This document shows, piece after piece, positions 32,660-41,370 of a DNA stretch of 64,000 nucleotides (position 1 is its first letter; each line of letters starts with the position of its first letter). Source of the stretch: Symbiodinium natans (lineage: Eukaryota; Sar; Dinophyceae; Suessiales; Symbiodiniaceae). The stretch spans positions 141,501 through 205,500 of the forward strand of contig CAJNDS010002744.1 of NCBI GenBank assembly GCA_905221605.1, in the 5' to 3' direction. The translations under genes and the position numbers were made by a program. The notes below the pieces were generated by a model. It saw nothing but the letters and a program-made list of their open reading frames with translations. It did no database searches and was not told the DNA's origin.

Positions 32660-34490
32660 TTTTCCTTGAACTGGCTCCGCGTGTAGGGAGGGTTAATGGG
32701 GCTTGAGGGTGCAGACTTTCGTGGACGAGGGGTCTTGAACGCTGCCCGGGGGCTTCTGATGGCCAGGCCCCGAACTCATTTGAGCATTATGCAGATCAGG
32801 AAAGGCTGTGCCGCCATGTGCCGCCCTTGTCCACACAGCTTTGCAAAGCGAGGTGGCGTGCTGAAGGCGCTAGTCGCATTTCACTGGCATGCAGACGGCT
32901 TGGTCGTGGAGGACCCGGCTAGGAACGACATCCATCGCAACCACCAACCCCCGAACTCACTCAATACTGAGCTGCACCTTGGAACCACCCATTGCCGAAG
33001 AAGCCTGTCATGTGGCCTTTTGTGCAAGTTAAGCCCGACTGTTGCATACAGGTCAGCAGGAACGACAGCCCTCCTGTGTTCAGACCACCGCCAAAACAGG
33101 ACCCTCTGCATCAACGATTCCTCCGCATTGGCTCTGCGAGGACGGCCTATAGCCAGATACCAGGACCTTAGGCAAGGGGTCATCCCTACATTCAGCATCT
33201 GAAGAAGCCCAGGGACTGAGGACTTGTGTTTCTTCCGCATCCTTGCCCCTACTGAACTTAAAGGCCCCCGTTTCTCCAAGATCCTGTCTTGAATTTTCGC
33301 TCTTGGGCTCTTGCGGTTCGCTGCGCTCCTTGGTAGCCATATCGCTTGCAGCAGAACTGCACACCCAAGCCAGCTGCCCCCAAATTCGGGCACAAACGTT
33401 TTAAACTTCTTTTCCTTGATCCCCATTCCCTGCAATTCAGAGCAGCGCAGTTCGCCAGACCGGAAGAACTTCGTACAGTGGGGTTGTCGGCCTTCGAGGC
33501 CGAGCTTCATGTTAAGGGTTATTGAGCAGTCTGGTCATGATGCGCCTCATGCGCCTCATGCGCCTCATGCGCCATGCGACGTGCAACAGTGAGGGGGCGC
33601 ATTTATGCTGATGCCGTTGGAGGGCCATCGCGCCTTGGTTGAGCAAGCCCTGGAACCGATGTGCTGTGCAAACCCCACATTCTCGCTTCAAAACGCTAGG
33701 AAGCGTTGAGCGAGCTGTGAAGCTGCTAGTCGCCAGGCGGTCGCCACTTCGTTGGCGTAGATGGAATTAAGTCGGATCATCCGGAACCTGACACACTGGT
33801 ACAGCAAGGGTGCAGAGTTGTGCTGTGTCATCTTGTCGTAGACAGCGCCTGAGCCGCTCCAAAAGAGCCTGTCAGGTAGCGATCTGCATGGCGCTCAGCG
33901 GCTGCAACAAAGCCTGGTCCCAGACCAGCCAGTTCCTTCAGGAGGAGGCTTTTCAAGGGCGGTTCTCTTGTGGGACTCAGCTCCTTTTGTTTGACAGACT
34001 GCCCCCCCCCCCTCCCGCCCAGTACCCACATGGTCGCAAAGCATGAGCCCTCAATCCAATGTTGGCTGACATCATGCTACTTTCTTGGTCCTTTAAGATG
34101 ACTCCGGCTGAAAGCTTGTGATTTGCTGTGGTTTGCTTGCAGCTTTTGAATGGGCTGCCGGAGGAAGCTTCATGCATCACATCTTCTGCAGTTTGCAGTT
34201 GTCCATGGCCACCTTTGGATGCTTGCGGATGCGCATGCTTCACGCGGGCGGGCGTTTTCTGCGACTGCAGCTCAGCAACTTGCACCGCTAGCTTGTTCCA
34301 GTCATGCCTCAACGGCAACTTTCTCTGCACGTCTGACGGTGAACAATTCTGCATCAGCATGTGTAATGTCCACCGAAATACTGTCAGCAGCCAGACCTAA
34401 AACCTACACGCTCAGCCTTCTGAGCCAACTTCCCGCGACTCCCAATCCGAAATCTCGGATCAGATCCCCAACAGCTCAAAATCAAAACCC
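32660..34490. other. Intron-type sequence with uncertain coding patches
   Basis: A + frame at 32,750-33,200 is open but not clearly coding. At 33,540-33,575 ATGCGCCTC repeats four times. At 34,120-34,400 one + frame is very Cys-rich while a - frame on the same DNA (AVQVAELQSQKTPARVKHAH) is hydrophilic. I could not choose between them. Confidence 0.35.
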
Positions 34491-34498
34491 TAGAGCAG

Positions 34499-34570
34499 AT
34501 TGCGGAGGCCAAGATCGAACTCACAGCCTTCTTCCAAGATCCTCGTCCGGAGGCTGTGCGCGTACTTGAA
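34499..34570 (+). CDS. Exon: IAEAKIELTAFFQDPRPEAV
   Basis: Acceptor CTAGAGCAG|, GC donor (GAA|GCTTGG). It has 72 nt, 24 codons and phase 0 at both ends. An upstream acceptor CCCTAG| would add two residues. Helical, very protein-like, unrecognised. Confidence 0.65.
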
Positions 34571-35153
34571 GCTTGGCTTGGCTTGGGCTTGCGGTTTTCG
34601 AAATGTTTGGGGCATTCTGGGGAAGAGGTTGGAAGATGTCGGAAGATGTTGGAAGTGCCCGAAGGAGGTCAGGTGAGCAAGTGCCTGTCAGGGATCTCGG
34701 TGCTTTCAAGCTTAAAGACTGAGTGCCCCCCCCGGCCCCGTGAGCCCCTGTTGTTGAGGTCTGCAGGGCGATCTCTGAGTGCGCGGTAGGGTGTTGTGTG
34801 CAGTTGCTCAGCTGAGCCTGAGGTCATGCGCCATGCCATGGGTGCCCACAACACCTACGCAGGCAGCCACTGTGTTCCCAAGCCACTGTGTTCCCATGCT
34901 GAGACTAACAGGCCACAGGGATCTCTTCCAGGCCCCCACGGGGGTTGTAACACGGCACGGTCCAAACTGCGAAGCTCTTTTCGTGTGGGGAAGGGGCCGG
35001 AAGCAAAACAAGGACACTCAGCCTTTGACTTTAGACCCACTCTGGGGGTGCTATGCTTGTGCGATCTGTAGTAGGTCCGTAGGCAGTGTGGATGCAGCAG
35101 CAGGTGGATGCAAGCAGTAGATGGATTGATATACGTCACGCAAAGCCCGTCAG

Positions 35154-35277
35154 CCTGGATTCGGCACGAATCGCCACCGTCCATGCCTGATTTCGATCAC
35201 CAGCTGTTGGTGGAGGGCAGCCTTGTGGAACGTAAACCCCGCCAACTGAGCCCAAGTTTGGAGGCATGGGAAGCATC
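35154..35277 (+). CDS. Exon: SMPDFDHQLLVEGSLVERKP
   Basis: Acceptor CCGTCAG|, strong donor ATC|GTGAGT. The frame ends RQLSPSLEAWEA. It has 124 nt. Unrecognised. Reading past the donor gives a short frame with a stop, which supports the splice. Confidence 0.55.
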
Positions 35278-35289
35278 GTGAGTGAGGAT

Positions 35290-36480
35290 GCGGAGATCAA
35301 CGACTGCGGCAAGGCGCAAAGTTGTTGCGCACAGGAAGCCTAGCCCAATTCCTCAACCTCACCCAGTCCAGAAAGCCACGAAGCTGTTGCATGTTCCCTT
35401 CTTGAGCTGTGTCAGTGCTTGGACAGGCCCAAGCAGAGGCGGTCGGAGATTGCCTGCGCGAGGCGGGTACAGCAGAAAACCCTGAAACCCCCAATCCCAC
35501 AAGCCATTCCTTCAAAACTGCTTAAACCCAAGACATGCCCAAACTCATGTAGGCTTCAATGCCCCTCACTCCTTCCCGTAGGGGAGCCCGCCTGGGTTCG
35601 GGAGCCTGCTGTTTTTCAACATGGTACTCTTTCTGTTTGCTTGGGTTTGTGACAGAGCAAGAGGGATGTCCCGAGGCCCCAAGCAGCCAGGTTTTGAGAT
35701 TTGAGATGTGTAGTAATGACTTCAGTTCCTTCGACTCAGGCAGGAGTGCTGCCTGCTTTCCACATGGCGGTCGTCTCGAGCACTGGCTGGTTTAAGTTTT
35801 TTCAAAGGGTTCAGGTTCGTGGGTCAAAGGAGTTCGGAGGCTTGCAGGTGTAGTTTGTTTGAGGTTGTAAGCTGTCATAGGCAAGGGAGGGCCACGGCGG
35901 AAGTTCGAGTGCTTGGTTGCAACAACCGAGCAAAAGAATGCAGGAGTTATCTTGGAAACTCAACAGCTTTACCTTCCGGGGCTTTGTGTGTTTTGTCACT
36001 GCTGATGTGCTCCGTACATACGTCCGCACTGCACCGGCCGGGATGGATGTGAGCTGCCGGAAGGAAGCCGACTCTTTGTGTCAGGCGCTTGCAGAGGGAA
36101 TCTCGTTGCGCGGCCTCCCCCGAAGCCGTTAATTGTAGGGTTCGCGATGGGGCTCAGCCCCACGAAGCCTGCAGCTCCACAGGGAACTTCAAGGAACGGT
36201 CTTTCAATTTACCCAACAGTCCCTTAGAGCGAGAAGCTTTTTACCAATGCGACCTCGGAAGAACAGTTGTAGGCGCATGAGCCGCATGAGAGCTTCCGAG
36301 TGGCGATGAGTGGCGTCTGCTGGGAAGCTTCGAGTTGATCGAGTGGCATGTCCAGTTTGCAAAATATGTCGCGGCTAGTGATTCTTTAGTGATTCTTGCG
36401 TCATGTTTCCTGGGCAAGTAGGTCACACTTTAAGCCCTAGGCCCCGCTCTCCGCTCTCGAGGCCTTTCACGCGAACGTTG
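35290..36480. other. Intron-type sequence, no exon recognised
   Basis: Scattered short open frames on both strands without splice context. Composition and GGGTTT-type words match the surrounding introns. Confidence 0.4.
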
Positions 36481-36483
36481 CAG

Positions 36484-36552
36484 ACGGCGCGGGCTGTGCT
36501 TGGTCCGGACATTGGTGCCGAGGAGGCTGACTTCGACCCTGGATTCAAGGGG
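36484..36552 (+). CDS. Exon: TARAVLGPDIGAEEADFDPG
   Basis: Acceptor CGTTGCAG|, GC donor (GGG|GCTTAG). It has 69 nt, phase 0 at both ends. Acidic, with stop-containing frames on either side of it. Unrecognised. Confidence 0.6.
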
Positions 36553-36852
36553 GCTTAGGCTGTAATTGGCTTCGGAGTTTAAGCTTGGGGTTAACAAAGG
36601 GTTTTTCAGGGTTCAGGATTTCAGAGGGTTTAGTTTAGGGTTCAAGGGTATTTAATTCTGTGCTTTCCGGGTCTATGGGTATTTGGGCTTCAGGCTGCAA
36701 AGCTGTTTCAGTTTGTAGGGTGTTGCATGCTGTCGGATTCTGTTCATGTGAGGGGCGTGTCGGTTTGGGGTGTGAGGAGTTTCAGGATGCTTCGAGATAC
36801 AGTTCGGATGCGAGGTCCCAATCTCAAGCTCTGCGTCCTTTCAGACCGCCAG

Positions 36853-36937
36853 GACGAAGCTGAGGAAGAACGTCAAGCACGAGCCCAGCATTACGGCTAT
36901 AGTGGCTTGGCCACAAAATGTCCGGGGCACCCTGCGG
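36853..36937 (+). CDS. Exon: DEAEEERQARAQHYGYSGLA
   Basis: Acceptor CGCCAG| (or CTTTCAG| eight bases earlier), GT donor after CCTGCGG. Charged helix followed by TKCPGHPA. Unrecognised. Confidence 0.5.
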
Positions 36938-36994
36938 GTTCAAGGTTTGGGGACCATGCGGTGCTGTGTAGCTCCTTCGTGATCCCTTTTTCAG

Positions 36995-37026
36995 ATGCTG
37001 GGGTTGTTCCTATCTGGGCCGAGCTT
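36995..37026 (+). CDS. Microexon: AGVVPIWAEL
   Basis: Thirty-two nucleotides between CTTTTTCAG| and |GTAAGC, both strong sites. The exact frame depends on the preceding exon; D/AGVVPIWAEL is the more likely reading. Confidence 0.5.
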
Positions 37027-37799
37027 GTAAGCACCAGTTGCGCTTGTTCTGCACCAGCCTGAACCCTGAGCTGCGTTGTCTCGAAAGCTTCTTGGGCTTA
37101 CTCTGCAAGGTCCTGTGTCTCCCAAAAGCCCCTGTCGGCCCACCGGCCGCCTCCCACTTGTCGCGGCTCGGATGCATTCTGATGCACGACAGTCCCAAAG
37201 CCTGATTTCCGGAAGCTCTCCAATCGCCTTGCTGGAGACATTAGGCATCAGTGGGCCTTCAGGGCAAAAGACTCAGAGCTTCGTGTACGTTTATGTGGGT
37301 TTAGTCCAGTGCCTGAGTATCGCCCCCTTCAAAGGTGAGCCCTTTATGCGCGGAACAAACCTTCGTGCATTCTCACCTGGGCCGCGGCAACCGGGGGACC
37401 ACCAGTGCCATGCCCCTTGGACCGCCTGGAGCTGCGCTGAGGGCTTGAGGGCTTTGCTGGGCACCAAAGTTGCTAAAGCTGTCACGCACTGCGTCTTCCA
37501 GACTAGCGGGAAAGATTGACATGGTCCAAGGTCTAGGATGTTAGGACAGAACTTGCTTGTTCTTTGGAGAGGAATGAGAGGGAGACGACAGAGCGAGAGA
37601 GGGAGATAGAAATGGAGCAGAAGGTGTCCCAGGGTGCATTACGTGATATGTCCGGGGGAAGGGGGGAACCGGCAAAGCCCTTCGCGTGTCACACCTGGGA
37701 GAGGGGGGCTGGGTCAAAGAGCAAGAGCGCAACAGGTGCGGACCTTCGCAGTCAACAACAGGACAGTCTCAAGCCCTCGTCACAGGGGAAGGTCAGCAC

Positions 37800-38060
37800 A
37801 AGAAGAAGATTCAGAAGACGAAGAAGAAGAAGAAGGAGAAGGAGGAGAAGAAGAAGAAGAAGAAGAAGAAGAAGAAGAAGAAGAAGAAGAAGAAGAAGAA
37901 GAAGAAGAAGAAGAAGAAGAAGAAGAAGAAGAAGAAGAAGAAGAAGAAGAAGAAGAAGAAGAACAAGAAGAAGAAGAAGAAGAGGAGGAAGAAGAAGAAT
38001 AATAAGAAGAAGAAGAGGAATAATAAGAATAATACTAAGAAGAAAAAGCATAAGAAGAAA
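37800..38060. repeat. AAG/GAA triplet array
   Basis: About 260 bp of nearly pure AAG repeat with AGG and AAT interruptions at the 3' end. All three + frames stay open (poly-Lys, poly-Glu, poly-Arg) and the - strand gives poly-Leu/Phe/Ser. The long open frames across it are artefacts of the repeat. Confidence 0.95.
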
Positions 38061-38379
38061 GCGAGAAACATGAGAGCGAGAAACACGAACAATCCAACTT
38101 CGGCGGTGAAGCCGCTGCCGACGTACCCCGGTCGTCCAGGGCCCTTCTCCAGGGTTCCACAGACTCAAAGCTGGCACCCTGTTATCTGTTCTTAGCTTTC
38201 TCAGGGACACAAAGGCTGATCAGTTTTTTGCATCTTGCAAAGTGCATGATTGTTGTAGTGTGGCCACTGGATTGAAGGTTCAACATTTGACCAAAAGACT
38301 CAATGGGGTTGACAATATTTTGAAAAGCGCCCAAGGTGCACGCTGGCGTCTGAACATCTTGGGTCACCGGAGTTTGCTA

Positions 38380-39394
38380 CAACCCGTTTCGGAAAATAGG
38401 TTATAGCTTTGAGAATAAGTTCTAGCTAGAAGCCATTGCTAGACGATCTTCAGATCCAGTGTTACGCTCAGCCGGCGATGCCACACAGGAGAGAAAGAGC
38501 GAGAGCCTGGCGGCGGCAATGCCTTCAGCGTGGAAGTCTTACGGGTGGAGCGGCAAGGGACAGACATCAGCCAGGAGAACGAGACTCCTGAGGCTCCCAG
38601 GGCATCAAGTGCACCGGCCAGCATCTCGACATCGCCAGAGACAGCACCAGTGAGCGGAGTGAGGACGCCCGACCAAGTGGAGAACAAAACGCCGTCCACC
38701 GTGCTGGCGCCGTCGCCGTCTCCTAAGCGGACTGCCGTGAAGAGCAGCCCGAAGCCTCCGAAGCGCGAGCCCCTGGCGCTGGCGCTGAAGAATGAGGATG
38801 CTCATGCCCATCCACTCGCCGGCAAAGCATTGCAGCCCTTCGTGCAGAACGTCTTCAGTGAGTTTCGTGTCACACTGGCGCAGCAAGCTAAGCAGCACAC
38901 GGAGGCGCTGAAGGCCGTGATGGAAGAGGAAAAGAAGCGCCAGAAGACTCGAGCAGATACCGAACTGACGATACTGAAAGCTATGCAGGTAGAAGCAGTG
39001 AAGCAGGCAGAGCGAGTTGCCGGGGCAGAAGGCGAGCTGGCCGCGCTGAAGGCCGCTTGGGGGGACCCCGGGCGGCAGTCCCATAGCTGCACCTGTACCG
39101 CAAGACGGTGTGCCAAACCTTGCTCAGCAGCATCTACCACACCTACAGTTACGGCGACGTATTGCTTGGAGGCCTCTGCGCATGCAGGAGCCTCTTCAAA
39201 GAAGGCAGCGTTGCGGCAATTGCTGCAGGAACGGTGCTTCCAGACTTGTCCTCGGAAGCCGCCGCGAAGCTAAGGGAAGAGGTGTGGAGACTGCGACAAC
39301 CCGCTTCGGGAAGCAGGTTGCGGCATGTAGACTAGATCCCACGTCAGTTGACTATTATAGGAGACTGCGACAACCCGCTTCGGGAGGTAGGTTG
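38380..39394. repeat. Three copies of a CAACCCGCTTCGG hairpin
   Basis: Copies lie at 38,380-38,406 (diverged), 39,297-39,320 and 39,371-39,394. Each is a near-palindrome, with arms CAACC(C)GCTTC and GAAGC(A)GGTTG around GG. The last two share a longer leader, GGAGACTGCGACAACCCG, 74 bp apart. They bracket the end of the 38.5-kb reading frame. Confidence 0.6.
38530..39273 (+). CDS. Ser/Pro-rich coiled-coil protein, probably frameshifted
   Basis: The frame opens upstream of 38,530 with no clear ATG (it reads GGGNAFSVEVLRVERQGT). A disordered part rich in Ser, Pro and Lys follows (SPSPKRTAVKSSPKPPKRE), then a long coiled coil (HTEALKAVMEEEKKRQKTRA, then ELTILKAMQVEAVKQAER, then GELAALKAAW). After a GGGGGG run at 39,060 the frame becomes Cys/Thr-rich, whereas a second frame reads LHLYRKTVCQTLLSSIYHTY and SLFKEGSVAAIAAGTVLPDL to 39,300. 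A frameshift or a very short intron near 39,060-39,085 is likely. Unlike its neighbours it is not cut into microexons, so it may be a retrocopy. Confidence 0.5.
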   Translation: MEVLRVERQGTDISQENETPEAPRASSAPASISTSPETAPVSGVRTPDQVENKTPSTVLAPSPSPKRTAVKSSPKPPKREPLALALKNEDAHAHPLAGKALQPFVQNVFSEFRVTLAQQAKQHTEALKAVMEEEKKRQKTRADTELTILKAMQVEAVKQAERVAGAEGELAALKAAWGDPGRQSHSCTCTARRCAKPCSAASTTPTVTATYCLEASAHAGASSKKAALRQLLQERCFQTCPRKPPRS

Positions 39395-39515
39395 CCCGGA
39401 GCGGCTGCCAGAGAACGCAAAGGTCAGCCTAGAGTGCTGTGCCCTATACAGCAGCGCCCTACACACGTGCATGAACACCAGGCATGCCGGAGCTCTGCAT
39501 TTTGAACTGGGATAA

Positions 39516-40253
39516 ATGCTCCACGTCCGCAGGCGCTTGCCCCGGTGGAAGGTTGTAGAGCCGCGGCGCTTGGCGCTCCTCTCGGCCGTCGACGTGGCCG
39601 CGCTCAAGGCTGCGAGGAAGGAAAGCTGGCAGCGCTACCTCGAGCACATGAAGGAGGTGCGCGTGCCAGATGCAGTGGAGGTTGAGCTGAAGAAGTCGGA
39701 CTTGTGTTGGCGCCTCAAGGCCTTGGTGGACAAGCTCCCGCCGCAGCAGGTCTTCCGCGCAGCAGCGAGCTGGCAGGAGCATGGCTTCAACTACATCTGG
39801 GGCAAGACATGTGAGCAAGGCTTCAGGATCATACAAGGGCGGCCAGGCGCGAACAGCCTGACCCTCAACAAGAAATATTCCAGCAAGGTTTTCCAATTGC
39901 GCACGTTCACGGGTCAGACCTGCCCAAGCCCTTGCTCCCCTTGGTGGAGGAGAGCCTCAGAGTGGTTGGCGGCAAATCCGAAACCACGCGAGTCAAGCGC
40001 AAGCCAGCAGCTGCGGGCCTCTGACTCTCTAGGAGATTGGCCATGTAAAACAAATACATTTGCATCATTTGCAGACACCAAGTTCTCCATCGTGCTACTC
40101 CATAAAAGCTGCCAAAGTCTTTCATGTATGAATTGTGCTTTCCAAAAAATTCCACGGAACAAGTTGTCGCGTGTTGATGTGAACTCAGAACTCCCTCCAA
40201 CCCTCCATATGGCTTTAGGCCTGGAAGTGTTGTTTGTTGTCAGTGGTAATTGA
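39516..40253 (+). CDS. Unrecognised basic reading frame, 245 codons
   Basis: ATG directly follows an in-frame TAA, so the start is well bounded. The first 120 codons are strongly coding-like: LLSAVDVAALKAARKESWQR, then YLEHMKEVRVPDAVEVELKK, then LCWRLKALVDKLPPQQVFRA. After about residue 130 the sequence loses this character and may be intron or 3' read-through. No family is recognised. It lies 240 bp downstream of the preceding coiled-coil frame, past a hairpin repeat. Confidence 0.5.
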   Translation: MLHVRRRLPRWKVVEPRRLALLSAVDVAALKAARKESWQRYLEHMKEVRVPDAVEVELKKSDLCWRLKALVDKLPPQQVFRAAASWQEHGFNYIWGKTCEQGFRIIQGRPGANSLTLNKKYSSKVFQLRTFTGQTCPSPCSPWWRRASEWLAANPKPRESSASQQLRASDSLGDWPCKTNTFASFADTKFSIVLLHKSCQSLSCMNCAFQKIPRNKLSRVDVNSELPPTLHMALGLEVLFVVSGN

Positions 40254-40908
40254 TGGTCGCATATGCGCAAGGCTTGGTTGGCAAGCTATTTCCAGCTACA
40301 AGTATCTGGCGTCGGTGGAATGCCGGAGTCTAATTAGAAGAGAGATGATGAGAGCTTCCGGCAAAGCCTGCGAGTCTTGAAGAGTGGCCCGTGAACAAGG
40401 ATTTTGTCGCAGGCTGTTGGAGTCCCAGCTCGACATTGCTTTCTTTCCTGCTTTTCTTGCTTTTGGAGGGGCTTTTGAGAACTTCTGCTGCCCGGCTCCA
40501 GACCCAAACCTGTCCCCAGACCCCCGGAACGTGAAAGGCTTCTGCGCCGCCGCGAGTTTCGCCGCTTGTCAGGTGGCTGTGCGGGTTTCAGGTTTGGCGG
40601 GCAGGGGTCAGGACGGCCAGGATGTTAGCAACACGCCCCCTGAGTCCCATTGGTCTACCATGCCCCGCAAAGCCCAAACCCCCGAAGGAGCTCGGCAGCA
40701 GTTCTCACCTCCAGGCGTTTAGAAGTAGCGCGCGGGATCTGCCGCCCTCCACAGGAGCAGCATAGTAGTTTTGATTGCAGTCTTACCGATCTGGGTTGAG
40801 GTTTCTTGACAGACTCGTAACATTGGACATCGTGAATGCTGCGTTGAACGCAATGCATTGTTTGCTGTAGCGGGACATGTAAGAGTTCGGCTGCAGAGAT
40901 CCAGTGGC

Positions 40909-41256
40909 ATGGGGGCCCACACCAGCTGTTGCAAGAAGGAAGAGGTCGCAGAAGTGAGCAACGTGGTGCAGCACGTGGTTCATCAGAGCGACCGGGAATT
41001 TTGTCAGGAACATCACGAACATGTGCCAGATCCAATCCTCACGGCAGCGAGTTCTCCCAGCCTCGTGCCCTCGGAGCTCGGCTCTTTCCAGCAGACTCTC
41101 CCACCTGAGTTGAGCGTGGATCCAGCGCTTCTACGTGGGATTTCCCTGCGCAAATCGCTGAGGAGGTTTGGCCGCGTTTGGATGACCAATCCAAGCCAGT
41201 TGACTGCAAGGGACAACCGGAGGCTATTGAAAGCATCTGTGAAGGTGGACTTTTTC
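40909..41256 (+). CDS. TIR-like membrane protein, exon 1
   Basis: Starts at ATG 40,909: MGAHTSCCKKEEVAE. Gly2 and Ser6 fit the N-myristoylation consensus, and Cys7-Cys8 could be palmitoylated. The frame is open further upstream, so this start is chosen for the motif. A charged segment follows (LRKSLRRFGRVWMTNPSQLT), and the exon ends KVDFF, the beginning of a TIR-type first strand. The donor is read as TTC|GATGTC (GA type); a GT donor three bases later (GAT|GTCTTT) is equally in phase and would add one Asp. It joins exon 2 at 41,371 to give about 533 residues. Confidence 0.65.
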
Positions 41257-41370
41257 GATGTCTTTGTGTCAAGGGTTGATTTGAACAAGTTTTGAATATC
41301 GCTGGGCCTGTCGCACAACCCGTGGAATTTTGATGTTTATGTCCTCCTTCCCAACAAAAATCCATCCCAG
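41257..41370 (+). other. Intron, GA-AG or GT-AG, about 114 bp
   Basis: Begins GATGTC (or GTCTTT from 41,260) and ends CATCCCAG at 41,370. Stops occur within it in the exon 1 frame. Joining across it restores the strand DFF-VSHTW (GA reading) or DFF-D-VSHTW (GT reading), both typical of a TIR first strand. Confidence 0.6.

Noticed and set aside
35155..35175. ATTCGGCACGAAT resembles a cDNA-library adaptor
   Set aside because: The match is partial, lies inside an otherwise coherent exon, and there is no sequence break at either side.
37564..38210. Very long open frames (poly-Lys, poly-Glu, poly-Arg, poly-Leu) over the AAG array
   Set aside because: They are a direct result of a pure triplet repeat, are open in all forward frames, and are not bounded by coding sequence.
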